A stretch of DNA of 64,000 nucleotides from Acidobacteriota bacterium (GCA_016185425.1 JACPNQ010000020.1:62001-126000), one strand, 5' to 3'. Positions 25,620 to 34,770 are shown, numbered from the stretch's first letter. A program made the numbers and translations. The notes: generated by a model not told the origin, from the letters alone.

Positions 25620-28600
25620 CTAGAATCGATAATACACTCCAAACTGCAGCAGCCGCCGTCCGGTGAACGTTTGCGCGATCTTCATGAAGTTAGTCGACTC
25701 GATATTCTGATCCTCCAGATACCACGCCGGATGATTCAGCACATTGAATGCTTCCACGCGAATCTCCAGCGAGTGGCCCTCTCGAATTCGCGTCGTCTTT
25801 TGCACACTGCCGTTCAAATCGAACGTGGCCGGTCCGGAGAACATCCGCCTCTGCAACCCGCCGATCGTTCCCGGCACCGGATGGAAAAACACCTGCCCGG
25901 CAAACGGGGTCTGCCCATCGCTCACCACCGCGCGTCCGTCCGGCCCCAACGCCGGCGCAGCAATATACATCGGCCCCTGCGGCGTCATCCGCACGCCAAT
26001 CAGAGAATCCAACTGATCCATATTCAGCGTCGTATTCGCTGTGTTCTGCGCCGACCGCGCCGCCCGGTTCAGCGTCGCCCGCGCCGACAAAATACTCAAT
26101 GGGTTGCCGCTCTGCCAGGTCGTATCTCCACTCAGTCCCCAGCCCTCCGTTAGCCGCCGGAAACGTCCGGACCGAAACGGCGGCGTATAGGCAAAATTCG
26201 CCTTCAAGGCATGACGCAAATCGAAAACGGTCCGCGCCCTTTCTACTTTCGCATTCGCGGCATCCTGGAACGCCTCAAACCGCGTCTGCACGTCGCCGCT
26301 CGAATCGCTCAGCACTTTCGACCACGTATAATTTCCCTGGAAAAACACGTTCTTCGGCAGCCGCTTCCGGATGTCGGCCTGCAGCGAATGGTAAGTGCCA
26401 TTCGAATAGTTCGTCATCAGGTTCGTACCAAGGGAATTGTTATTCCGGTAGAACCGCACATCGCCCTCCAGCGCATTATCCACATACAACTGCGCCAGGT
26501 CCGCAACTCGCCCTTGCCGGATCAACGGCGTCACCACAGGATCGGTCAAAAACCCGCCGCCGCCAACCTTTGGAAATACCGTCAGCACCTGGCTGCCCGG
26601 TACCGCCGCGTTATAGCGCGGATCGTACCCGCGACCCGCCGCCAGCGCCGCATTCGCGTTTCCCTGCGCTCGCAAAAAGTCGTCCAGGAATCCGTTCTCC
26701 TTGACGATGATCTGGTTGAAATCGAACGCCCGGAACAGCTTCGTTTGCCGGTTGCCGGAATACCGCACTTCCACCACAGCGCCCTTGATCTCATGCTGCA
26801 CGCCGATGTGGAACTGCTGCACATACGGCGTCCGCAGATTCGGGTCCGGCATGCCAAAGGCGCTCGTCCGGTCAAGCGCCCAATTATCCGAAAACTTACG
26901 CGGCACTTGCAGGACCGGAGCCGGTATCACCGGCAGTCCGTTACTCACACGTGCATTCTGATTCCGCAGCGTCACCTGTTGCTGCAAACCTTTGTTCGTC
27001 GTGATCACGTTATTGTCTAGCGCGCCAATCAATTGATCGTTCACGAAATTCACCGAGTACCCCGCCCGGATCGACGTCTTTCCCTTGCCAACCGGATCCC
27101 ATGCCAACCCGAAGTTAGGCGCGAAGTTATTCAGGTCGCGGTTGTACCAGGGCCGCCCCACGATCGATCCCGAAAAGTCGAGCGTCGAATTCGACAACAA
27201 TGTGTCAATCGCCGATTTCCCCTGCGCCATCACCGGCAGCAGCGCGCGCCCGTTTCGCTCGTCCAGGCGCGTCCAATACTCATACCGCAGGCCCGCCATA
27301 ATCGTCAGCCGCCGCGAAACCTTCCACTGATCCTGCAGATACCAGCTCCAGGTGTGATACCGGTAATTCGCTTCACGCAGCGCGCCCGGCGTAAAGCCGG
27401 TCTTCGGGTCCAGCGTATTAAACAACTGCGTTCCCGTCGAGACGAACCCGCCCAGCGACGCCAACAGCGCATTCGCCGCGTTCAGATCCGCTGTTCCGAT
27501 TCCCGGCAAATCCGCCGCGCTCAAAGAAAATGCGCTCCCCGTAGGAAATCCAACGGTCCACGTCGGACGTATGCCGTTGTCGAACGCCGTATGGAGATTC
27601 ACCGTCTGCCCCTGAAATCCGAAGCTCAGGTTCTGACGCCGCTTAAGCCAGTTGGCATTGTCCTGGTAGTTAAACGTCCGCGTCATCCGCAGGTCCGTCA
27701 GGCCAATTGTGTTGACCGGATTGCTGAACGGGAAACCCGTCACCAGGAACGAGCCGAATTGCTCGCTCGTCACAAAATCGCCCGGCGCAAAATTGAATCC
27801 GCCGCGTAGTTCATTGGTAAGCGACGGCCTGGGATTCCACCGCCACGTGCCTGACACAAACTGCGTCGTGTTGTCGTTCCGCACCTTCGGCACACGCGAA
27901 TAGTCGTTGTGGTTGTTGACGTCCGTCCTGTCGAGAAGATCGCTATTCCACGCGTACGACGCGCTGAGGTGGTTCTTCTCCGAATGGATGTAGTCGATCT
28001 TCCCCAATGCGTTGTTCCGTGTGCGATTATTCTGCGACGTAAATGAGTAGCCGCCATAGTTCCGCAACAAGCCGTCGCTCGAATCGCCCAGCCGGAAATT
28101 ATTGATGTTCTCCGGTCCGGGAACGCGGTCCAGGATGCCCTTGGTAAAGGGGTCCACGGCCACGCCCTTCAGCCGCAACAGATTCACCTGCTGCACCGCG
28201 CCGCCCGAGTTGCGATAGATGAAATCGCCCTGCCTTGCCGTCGCCGTTGGAATCGTCCGGTTCAGTGACGATTGCTGCCGCAATCGGAAGGCCTCGAAAT
28301 TCGAGTAGAAGAACAGCTTGTTCCGGATGATTCGTCCGCCCGCCGAAGCGCCCAGTTGGTTCTGATTCAGGAACGGACGCGCGATCCGGTCGCGATTGTT
28401 GAACCACGTGTTCGCCGCATACGCATTGTTGCGGTTGTACCAGAGCGCCGACCCATGGTAACTATTCGTCCCCGACGGCGTCACAAAGCTCACCTGCGCC
28501 GCGCCGCCCCCCACCGCCGACACCACGTTCGACGTCGATATCGTCATCTCCGCCACCTGGTCAAGCAACAGTAAGTTCGGAAGAAAATCCAGGTTATTCG

Positions 28601-29183
28601 TCCGCACAGCATTGTCCTGTATGTTGACCCCGTCCAGGGTCACATTCGAAAACGACACGCGCATTCCATTAATCGTCGTCGGCCCACGTCCACTCGAAAC
28701 GCCGGCCTGCGTCGTAATCAGCCCCAGCGGACTCCGGTTAAACACCGGCAGCCGGCTGATCTGCTCATGCGTCACTGTGGTCGATACTTCGGCGTTCGCC
28801 GTCTCCACGTGCGCGGTTCCCGCGGTCACTTCAACGGTCTCGGCAACGGCTCCAACCTCCAGCCGGATCGCCGCCAGACTCAGTTCCCTGCCCGTCTCCA
28901 GCCGCAGGCCACGGATACTCTGCCGCTGAAATCCATTCGCCTCAACGCTCAGGTCGTACGCGCCCGGCCGCAATCCCGGAATCGTGAAGAGTCCCGACTC
29001 TCCCGTTTTCGCCCGCACCGCCGCCCCGTTGGCGCCCGCCAACGCAAGCGAAACAGTCGCTCCCGGCACACCGGCGCCCGAGGCATCCACCACCGTCCCG
29101 ATCAAGCGGGCTGCATCCTGCGCCCATACCGCGCAAGCGCAAAGCACAACAACAAAACGCACAAAATTCTGTTGGGAGAACAT
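25620..29183 (-). CDS. TonB-dependent receptor-like outer membrane protein with carboxypeptidase-regulatory N-domain (Oar-like)
   Basis: A 1187-aa outer membrane protein. It has a signal peptide (about 1-22) and a carboxypeptidase-regulatory Ig-like domain (IGTVVDASGAGVPGATVSLA, about 26-110). A plug follows (NRSPLGLITTQAGVSSGRGP, TINGMRVSFSNVTLDGVNIQ), then a roughly 950-residue barrel that ends GVYYRF with the C-terminal Phe of outer membrane proteins. This architecture is expanded in Acidobacteria, where it probably imports carbohydrate oligomers or acts in adhesion; the ligand is unknown. The ATG at 29183 is preceded by AGGGG with 5-nt spacing. It is preceded on the same strand by the Ig/TIGR03437 gene, 78 bp away, and its start codon lies within a predicted RNA structure described separately. 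Confidence 0.9.
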   Translation of the reverse strand: MFSQQNFVRFVVVLCACAVWAQDAARLIGTVVDASGAGVPGATVSLALAGANGAAVRAKTGESGLFTIPGLRPGAYDLSVEANGFQRQSIRGLRLETGRELSLAAIRLEVGAVAETVEVTAGTAHVETANAEVSTTVTHEQISRLPVFNRSPLGLITTQAGVSSGRGPTTINGMRVSFSNVTLDGVNIQDNAVRTNNLDFLPNLLLLDQVAEMTISTSNVVSAVGGGAAQVSFVTPSGTNSYHGSALWYNRNNAYAANTWFNNRDRIARPFLNQNQLGASAGGRIIRNKLFFYSNFEAFRLRQQSSLNRTIPTATARQGDFIYRNSGGAVQQVNLLRLKGVAVDPFTKGILDRVPGPENINNFRLGDSSDGLLRNYGGYSFTSQNNRTRNNALGKIDYIHSEKNHLSASYAWNSDLLDRTDVNNHNDYSRVPKVRNDNTTQFVSGTWRWNPRPSLTNELRGGFNFAPGDFVTSEQFGSFLVTGFPFSNPVNTIGLTDLRMTRTFNYQDNANWLKRRQNLSFGFQGQTVNLHTAFDNGIRPTWTVGFPTGSAFSLSAADLPGIGTADLNAANALLASLGGFVSTGTQLFNTLDPKTGFTPGALREANYRYHTWSWYLQDQWKVSRRLTIMAGLRYEYWTRLDERNGRALLPVMAQGKSAIDTLLSNSTLDFSGSIVGRPWYNRDLNNFAPNFGLAWDPVGKGKTSIRAGYSVNFVNDQLIGALDNNVITTNKGLQQQVTLRNQNARVSNGLPVIPAPVLQVPRKFSDNWALDRTSAFGMPDPNLRTPYVQQFHIGVQHEIKGAVVEVRYSGNRQTKLFRAFDFNQIIVKENGFLDDFLRAQGNANAALAAGRGYDPRYNAAVPGSQVLTVFPKVGGGGFLTDPVVTPLIRQGRVADLAQLYVDNALEGDVRFYRNNNSLGTNLMTNYSNGTYHSLQADIRKRLPKNVFFQGNYTWSKVLSDSSGDVQTRFEAFQDAANAKVERARTVFDLRHALKANFAYTPPFRSGRFRRLTEGWGLSGDTTWQSGNPLSILSARATLNRAARSAQNTANTTLNMDQLDSLIGVRMTPQGPMYIAAPALGPDGRAVVSDGQTPFAGQVFFHPVPGTIGGLQRRMFSGPATFDLNGSVQKTTRIREGHSLEIRVEAFNVLNHPAWYLEDQNIESTNFMKIAQTFTGRRLLQFGVYYRF

Positions 29184-29243
29184 ATCGGCCCCTGAAATGT
29201 GGATTTGTGCGGAAGGCAGTTAGCCTTCCGCCCCAACAGAATT
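29165..29243 (-). promoter_or_regulatory. Predicted start-codon-enclosing RNA structure of the TonB receptor gene
   Basis: A 12-bp perfect inverted repeat (29232-29243 and 29165-29176; AATTCTGTTGGG in the leader, its complement across codons 3-6) encloses a second perfect 9-bp hairpin (29209-29217 and 29223-29231). The outer arm and inner hairpin abut. In the transcript the AGGGG ribosome site and AUG would lie in the open loop, while the first codons are in the outer stem. Such a fold could limit ribosome loading or stabilise the message. It is a prediction from sequence complementarity only. Confidence 0.5.
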
Positions 29244-29261
29244 AAGGCCAGGATAGCCGAA

Positions 29262-32200
29262 TTACCGTACCCGGAACAATACCCCCGGTTGACTGGCCAC
29301 GCCGCCCGCCGTCACAAGCAGCGGGTAATCCCCCGCGTCGCCAATGGGCGGCACGCGGAACTGGCAGCGCATTGCACCCTGCACTTCGCCCGCCGGTGTC
29401 GCGCAGCCCATCGGCTCAGCCACCAGTCCGCCCACTTTAATTTCCACCGCGGTGAGCGGCTTTGGCCCGCCGTCGCCCTCCACCTTCGCGCCGTCCGTTC
29501 CCGGCGGATCCGTCTGCCCCACACCGGTCAGGACGACCGCTGCCAACGAGCCCGGCGCCGCCCCTCCTTCAGAATTCTTAGACCCGTCTTCGTTGAATGC
29601 CACCGCGAAGCCGCGCCCGGAACCGTTCACCGTATAGATCCCCGGCACCGTATCCACGACTCGAATCTCCAGGTCGCGGCTCGTCAGGGAATCCACTTCC
29701 ACGCGCACCCGCGTCGATGCCCGGCCCGCTACCGCGAACGGCACCGCGACGGTCAACTGGTTCGGCTCCTGCGCCAGCAGCGGCGCGCGATTCGCGTCGA
29801 ACCAAACCTTCACTTCACGCCCCTCAAACCCGCCGTATAGCGTCACATGCTCGCCCGGCGCCACCGGTCCTGGCTGCGTGCTCCCCGCGTTGGTCACCGA
29901 CAAGATCCACGGCGCTTCCCGTCCGCTCGGCGAACCCTGCGGCGGCACAATCGTCAATAGCACCGGCACGCGCACGCCGCCGGCCGCGCTCTCAATCGCA
30001 ATCTCTCCCTCCATGCGCACCACCGTCGTCACCGCTTGCGGCAGCCTGTCTTTCCGGATCACAGCCTCCACCGTGGCCGGCGTCTTGCCTAATAACGGTG
30101 CTACCACCAACCAGTCGGGCGCCGACCGCACCAGATAATCCGCCGATACCGTCGAATCGAACCGTCCCAAACTGAACAACTGCGGTGCCACCTCGCGCCC
30201 CGTCTCCACCAGGTACACCAGCACGGAGGGCTCGGCGCGCAACGCGCCCGCGCCGCCGATCGACAACACCACCGTTACCACCGCCACCTCTTCCGTCCCG
30301 CGCCGGAATCGAATCTCGCCGCGATAGTTCCCCGCCCCCAGCGCCTGCGGGCTCACACGCACTTCAATCTCCTCCGGTGTCGTGCCCGTATACTTCGACA
30401 GCGTCAGCCACGTCACCGTCGTCGATGCATCCCAGTTCACCGGCGCGCCTGCCGAGGCCAACAGCAGCGTCTGCGGCAGCGGAACTCCCGCGCCCTGCCG
30501 CCAGTCAAAAAACATTGTCGATTTGCCCGTCAGCAAAACCCCCGGCGCCGAAGGCCCGCCCGGCTGCGCGACGTAAAGCGTCACGTTCACCGGAGCGCTC
30601 GTCTTCAGTCCGTTCGGGTTCGTCGTACGGACAATCACCGCGCCCTGATACGTCCCCGGCTGTAGCTTGCTCGCGTCCGCGAGCAAGTTGAAACCCGTCG
30701 GCGTCGTCCCGCTCCCCATCGAAACTGTGATCCATTCCACAGTCGGAACAAACTCCACATCCAGGTTCTTCCCGAGCCCGTCCACATTGATCGTCCACGA
30801 TTTCTGCGGCGTGCTTGGCGTCACCGAGCCGAAAAGGCTGTCTGGCGAAACGCGCAAAATCGGATCGCTGGATCCGGGAGCGGATGGGCTCAGCGTCAAT
30901 GTCACAGGAACGGAAACGTTGGTGCCGCCGCTCGAAAATGTCAGTGAGCCCGCATGCGTACCCGCCCCCAGTCCGCCGGGGAATACGCTCACCATCACAT
31001 CGCTCGGCGTCGTGCCCGTGGGCTGGCTCAATCCAAGCCACCCGGCATTTGCACCGGAAGTCCACGTAATCGCCCCGCCTGCGTTGTCGATCCGCAGCGG
31101 CTGCGACGCCGGAAGCGGTCCGTTCACTTGGCCGGTAAAGGATAGCGACGCCGGAGTCGCGCCAAACCCGGACGTCGGATTCGCCGCATCCACCGTCATG
31201 CTCACCGCAATCGTCTTCGGGCTGCCAACCGCGAAGACGCCCTCACGGCTGGCCGTGATGCGAATCGTTCCCGGATAAGTTCCCTGCGGCAGCCCTACGG
31301 GGTTGAACACAACGTTGATAATGGCCGGTGTGTCGCCGAATGCCGGTGTCAACGTCAGCCAATTCCCACCGATCGGACTCAGCGCCTCCACAACATACTT
31401 CAGCGGCAAGTCCGAAGAGCTCACCTGGAACGCCCGCGTCACCGGCGGATCGTTCTGCCGCATCGCCACGGTCAGCACGGTCTTGTCGACCAGCAGATTC
31501 GGCTGCGGCTGCACCGTCAGCTCAACCGGAATCCGCACGGTCGCCGCGGCCCCATCAAGCGCGGTCACTTCGATATACCCGATGAACACACCCGGCGAAT
31601 TCGTCAACTGCTGAATATTCGGGCTCAGTGTGAACGGTGTCGCATAATCTCCCGCCGCACCATCCAGCCGGAACCCAGGGCTCGACGCCGTCACGCGGTA
31701 TCGGTAGTTGCCTCCGTCCGCCGCCGACACATCCACTCGCTGCGGCGGCAGCGGAGGGTCGGTCACTCGCGTCGAAATCCGCAAGGCTGTGGGATTCACC
31801 ACCAGCACGGATTGGCCGGAAATCGTGACGGCATAGCGCCGCGTAGCCGAATAACCGGTCCCGCTCGATACCTGAATCGTGAACTCAAACGAGCCGCTCG
31901 TCGACGGCGTGCCGCTCAACGTCCAGATTCCCCCGGAGCCGGAAATCCCAAGCCCTGGAGGCAGCACGCCGCTTATGATGCCTGCGTTCGCGACCGGGAG
32001 AGGTACGGATCCAGCGCTTAACCCGAAAGTCTGCCCGTAGGACCTGCCAATCGTCCCATTCGGCAGCGCCAGCGGTTGTACCGCCAGCTCTCCGCCAACC
32101 GAAATGGTGAAACTGCCGGTCCCCACGCACCCCGCCGAGTCAGTCACCCGCAGTGTGAACGGAAAGGTGCCCGCGGCACTTGCCGTGCCCGTAAATGTCG

Positions 32201-32408
32201 CCACTCCCCCGCTTGGCGCCAGCGCCAGCCCGCTGGGCAGCGCTCCGCCGGAGACCACATAGCTCCAAGGCCCGCCGCCGCCGTGCGTGATGGTGCCCGG
32301 ATAGCCCGCGCCCAGCGCGCCCGCCGGTAGATTCGGCGTCAACGGCAGCGTACATTGCGCGGCGCAGCATAAGCCCGCGAACATCCAGGGGGCAAGGAGT
32401 CTAAACAT
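29262..32408 (-). CDS. Large secreted Ig/BACON-repeat protein with Solibacter-type C-terminal domain (TIGR03437-like)
   Basis: The ATG at 32408 follows GAGGC and gives 1048 aa with signal MFRLLAPWMFAGLCCAAQ. Two putative-Ig domains open the protein (ALPSGLALAPSGGVATFTGT and GVLPPGLGISGSGGIWTLSG). Then come about five BACON/Ig-like repeats of roughly 100 residues sharing a pattern such as WLTLTPAFGDTPAIINVVF, WLGLSQPTGTTPSDVMVSVF and WLTLSKYTGTTPEEIEVRVS. The last roughly 210 residues match the Solibacter C-terminal domain: APGEHVTLYGGF, GQTDPPGTDGA, then a beta-rich end GVLFRVR. These proteins are secreted, probably for adhesion or polysaccharide binding; the role is unproven. It is upstream of the TonB receptor on the same strand and may be co-transcribed. 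Confidence 0.85.
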   Translation of the reverse strand: MFRLLAPWMFAGLCCAAQCTLPLTPNLPAGALGAGYPGTITHGGGGPWSYVVSGGALPSGLALAPSGGVATFTGTASAAGTFPFTLRVTDSAGCVGTGSFTISVGGELAVQPLALPNGTIGRSYGQTFGLSAGSVPLPVANAGIISGVLPPGLGISGSGGIWTLSGTPSTSGSFEFTIQVSSGTGYSATRRYAVTISGQSVLVVNPTALRISTRVTDPPLPPQRVDVSAADGGNYRYRVTASSPGFRLDGAAGDYATPFTLSPNIQQLTNSPGVFIGYIEVTALDGAAATVRIPVELTVQPQPNLLVDKTVLTVAMRQNDPPVTRAFQVSSSDLPLKYVVEALSPIGGNWLTLTPAFGDTPAIINVVFNPVGLPQGTYPGTIRITASREGVFAVGSPKTIAVSMTVDAANPTSGFGATPASLSFTGQVNGPLPASQPLRIDNAGGAITWTSGANAGWLGLSQPTGTTPSDVMVSVFPGGLGAGTHAGSLTFSSGGTNVSVPVTLTLSPSAPGSSDPILRVSPDSLFGSVTPSTPQKSWTINVDGLGKNLDVEFVPTVEWITVSMGSGTTPTGFNLLADASKLQPGTYQGAVIVRTTNPNGLKTSAPVNVTLYVAQPGGPSAPGVLLTGKSTMFFDWRQGAGVPLPQTLLLASAGAPVNWDASTTVTWLTLSKYTGTTPEEIEVRVSPQALGAGNYRGEIRFRRGTEEVAVVTVVLSIGGAGALRAEPSVLVYLVETGREVAPQLFSLGRFDSTVSADYLVRSAPDWLVVAPLLGKTPATVEAVIRKDRLPQAVTTVVRMEGEIAIESAAGGVRVPVLLTIVPPQGSPSGREAPWILSVTNAGSTQPGPVAPGEHVTLYGGFEGREVKVWFDANRAPLLAQEPNQLTVAVPFAVAGRASTRVRVEVDSLTSRDLEIRVVDTVPGIYTVNGSGRGFAVAFNEDGSKNSEGGAAPGSLAAVVLTGVGQTDPPGTDGAKVEGDGGPKPLTAVEIKVGGLVAEPMGCATPAGEVQGAMRCQFRVPPIGDAGDYPLLVTAGGVASQPGVLFRVR

Positions 32409-32539
32409 TTTTGCCTCGATTTGTAGTGGTAAGGCAATTCTATACCAGCAATGCAAATTCGCCTATCGGGTAATTAGTTTAGATTATTGGCGGGCCGTCT
32501 TTGCCATGTTAGCCTCGGTTGGAATTGTTCAAGTACCCC

Positions 32540-33598
32540 ATGTGCAAAATCACCCCCGCGCTCTTCGTCGCTGCTTACGTGCTGCTTTTCGCGCAGCCGG
32601 GCGCGGCGCAAGGTTGAGTCGCCGCAAGACAAGGCACTCCCGGGCTTGGCGTGCTCGCATTAAATACCTGCGGCAGGGACGAACACAAACATCCCCGCCT
32701 GTGGACCATCGGTGTCGGCTACCGGTACCAGCCGTCTTTCCGCCATTTCGTCGGAACCGTCGAACAGAAGCAGCGCGAAATTCTCGGCACCCAGATCCTC
32801 AACATCTACCATCTTGTGGATCTCAGCATCGAGCGTCAGCTCACCGCCCGTTGGAGCGTCGCGGCCAGCCTGCCCATCCTCTTCGCGCACCGCAACCAGC
32901 TCTACAATCCGCGTGGACGCTACGTCGTCAACAGCATCGGCGACGTCTCTATTGGCGGCCGCGCATGGATCTTTAAACCACCCACGGAATCCGGCGACAA
33001 CATCTCCGTCGGCATGTTCCTGAAGCTGCCCACTGGGAAATACAACGCCACCGGCCGCGCCACCGCGGCCAACGGACAATCGATCGTCGCAACGGCCGAT
33101 CAATCCATCCAGGCCGGTGACGGCGGCACCGGGGTTGCGCTCGAAATCCAGGGCTTCAAACGCATCCCGCTCCAAAGCGAGCTCTATTTCACCGCGACCT
33201 ATCTCTTCAACCCGCGCAATACGAACGGCGTCAGCACATTCCGCACCGCACGCGGCGAAACCGTAATGTCGGTCACCGATCAATACCTCTACCGGGGCGG
33301 CGTCGGCCGGCCGGTACCGAAAGTCCGCGGCCTCGCCGTCAGCTTCGGCGGCCGCATCGAAGGAGTGCCCGTCCGCGACGCCTTCGGCGGCAGCGACGGG
33401 TTCCGCCGCCCCGGCTACGCCATCTCCCTCGACCCCGGCTTCCTCTACGTCCGCGGCCCGTATACCTTCTCCTGCAACATCCCCTTCGCCGTCGAACGCA
33501 ACCGCAAAACCAGTGTCGCCGACTACGCCAATCGACGCCACGGCGATGCCGCCTTCGCCGACTACACCCTCATGTTCAGCCTCTCGCGGCGGTTCTAA
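32540..33598 (+). pseudogene. Outer-membrane beta-barrel/transporter-like gene interrupted by an in-frame UGA
   Basis: From the ATG at 32540 the frame codes for a signal peptide (MCKITPALFVAAYVLLFAQP, then GAAQG) and hits TGA at 32615-32617. The same frame resumes at once and stays open to 33598 (about 327 codons). The downstream part has barrel-type strands (WTIGVGYRYQPSFRHFVGTV, FLKLPTGKYNATGR, ATADQSIQAGDGGTG, LYFTATYLFNPRNTNG) and ends SLSRRF with a C-terminal Phe. So signal and mature region lie in one frame split by a single stop. Translation could restart at the GTG at 32651, but would lack export. This is most likely a nonsense mutation; recoding is a remote alternative. Confidence 0.65.
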
Positions 33599-33616
33599 TA
33601 CGATTCCCCGGCATCC

Positions 33617-33883
33617 TCACAGCGGAGCGCCTAGACCAGCCGCGCGAAGCGTTGCCTCTTCCGGCCCACGCCCCGCACAGCAACCTGCCAGCTTGCCATC
33701 GATCAGGACGGCTGGAACGCTCCGCACACCAAGGCTCTTCGCCCGTTCAGCGACGAGACTTTCTTTCATATCGAGCACGGTGATGTCGCACGAAGGACAC
33801 GCAATGCTCTTCACGAGTTCGATCGTCTCTTCGCAGCAGCCGCATCCGGCGCTGAGAATTTCAACTTTTCGTTTGTTGTTCAT
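33617..33883 (-). CDS. Small thioredoxin-fold protein (redox-active disulfide type) of the mer-like operon
   Basis: An 88-aa thioredoxin/glutaredoxin-like protein. The N-terminal site is AGCGCCEE (C14-G-C16-C17), followed by IACPSC, which adds another Cys pair, and the cis-proline SVPAVLIDGK, then AGCCAG. The fold is like the redox_disulf_2 family. Rich vicinal cysteines suit binding or reduction of thiophilic metals such as Hg(II). It is the last gene of a three-gene minus-strand operon behind a MerR-type regulator and a MerC-like permease, overlapping the latter by 23 bp. A role as a small mercury-handling or thiol-exchange partner is inferred. Confidence 0.8.
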   Translation of the reverse strand: MNNKRKVEILSAGCGCCEETIELVKSIACPSCDITVLDMKESLVAERAKSLGVRSVPAVLIDGKLAGCCAGRGPEEATLRAAGLGAPL

Positions 33884-34325
33884 AGTTCATATCTCCCTTT
33901 TCATGCACTCCGGCGATTGGAACCGTGGTGTCCGGAGTGCAACTCGGGCACACGGCTGAATTCGTTGGGCGGGGCCAGGCATTCCACACGGATGCGGCCA
34001 CTAGAAGGCAGACACCGCCGTACAGGAGCGGATTCAATTCCAAATAGAACTTCCCGGTCAGGATCGCCCCGGAAGCGGCGAGTCCGATCAGGAACGGACC
34101 GTAGCCACGCCGTTGCCTCGCTCGAAACCCCAGAACCGTAACCGTCAGGATCAGAAAGGCACTCGTGATCGGTAGCAAGTAGGCCGTCCCAACCAGAAAA
34201 CCGAGTCCCACGGACGAAACGATCCCCGCGTACAAGGGCCAACACATCGGGCAAAGCAACTTCGGCAGCAGCGCAACCCCGGCCCCCGGCATAGCAAGAA
34301 ACGTCTGTCTCCAGGCTCGTGTCAC
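33861..34325 (-). CDS. MerC-like mercury transport membrane protein
   Basis: The start is the GTG at 34325, overlapping the TGA stop of merR (GTGA). This gives 154 aa and removes a 13-residue overlap that an upstream ATG would need. Four hydrophobic segments are visible. The Cys pair in LLPKLLCPMCWPLYAGIVSS sits in the first one, as in MerC, where it passes Hg(II) across the inner membrane. GLGFLVGTAYLLPITSAFLI and later segments follow, and the polar tail holds a further CPSC. It is placed between merR and the thioredoxin-like gene. No merA, merT or merP is nearby, so ion uptake without local reduction is implied, or a different thiophilic ion is transported. Confidence 0.78.
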   Translation of the reverse strand: MTRAWRQTFLAMPGAGVALLPKLLCPMCWPLYAGIVSSVGLGFLVGTAYLLPITSAFLILTVTVLGFRARQRRGYGPFLIGLAASGAILTGKFYLELNPLLYGGVCLLVAASVWNAWPRPTNSAVCPSCTPDTTVPIAGVHEKGDMNYEQQTKS

Positions 34326-34732
34326 GAAGTCGCTCCGGCATTCAGTATTTTGAGAATCGTACACGTACTGACCGGACCCCGCCCGGAACAGGTGTTCGTC
34401 AGTTCCATGAGAGCCTTCCTGATCTCTTGCAGGTGACGTACTTTTTCATCGACAGCAACCACTTTTGCTTCCGCCTTCCTGCGAACGTCCACACAGCTAC
34501 CCCCGGGCTTCACTCGCAAAGCCAGAAGTTCCTTGATCTCATGCAGAGAGAAGCCCAACTCCTGAGACCGCTTTATGAAGCGCAGACGGGTGACGGCCTC
34601 TTCGGAGAACTTCCTGTAGCCGGATGGCGTTCGAGGCGGTTTCGGCAACAGACCGTGGCGCTCGTAGTATCGGATCGTCTCCACGTTGACCCCGCCTTCG
34701 CTTGCGAGCTGCGCCGTTGTGAGTCCTTCCAT
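34322..34732 (-). CDS. merR: MerR-family regulator, mercury-responsive type
   Basis: A 136-aa regulator beginning at the ATG at 34732. The N-terminal winged helix (TTAQLASEGGVNVETIRYYE, RTPSGYRKFSEE) is followed by a dimerisation helix. C80, C115 and C124 have exactly the spacing (35 and 9 residues) of the three mercury-binding cysteines of Tn501 MerR (C82, C117, C126). The metal loop CSGRGPVSTC is typical. The promoter just upstream contains a MerR operator (separate entry). The start codon lies only 6 nt past the -10 box, so the message is probably leaderless. It leads the operon merR-merC-thioredoxin. Confidence 0.93.
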   Translation of the reverse strand: MEGLTTAQLASEGGVNVETIRYYERHGLLPKPPRTPSGYRKFSEEAVTRLRFIKRSQELGFSLHEIKELLALRVKPGGSCVDVRRKAEAKVVAVDEKVRHLQEIRKALMELTNTCSGRGPVSTCTILKILNAGATS

Positions 34733-34738
34733 GCTCCG

Positions 34739-34770
34739 AGTATAGGTCCGTACCTCGGTACGGAGTGCAA
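34739..34770 (-). promoter_or_regulatory. MerR-type promoter/operator with 20-bp spacer
   Basis: On the minus strand, -35 TTGCAC (34770-34765) and -10 TATACT (34744-34739) are 20 bp apart. Between them lies the perfect dyad TCCGTAC-N4-GTACGGA (34764-34747), the classical mer operator arms. Over-long spacers with an internal dyad are the mark of promoters that MerR underwinds when Hg(II) binds. The -10 box ends 6 nt before the merR start codon, so transcription should begin at or next to the A of the ATG. Confidence 0.9.

Noticed and set aside
32615..32617. UGA as a selenocysteine codon
   Set aside because: Only weak pairing (about 4 bp) can be drawn downstream and secreted barrel proteins are not known selenoproteins; a nonsense change is the simpler explanation.
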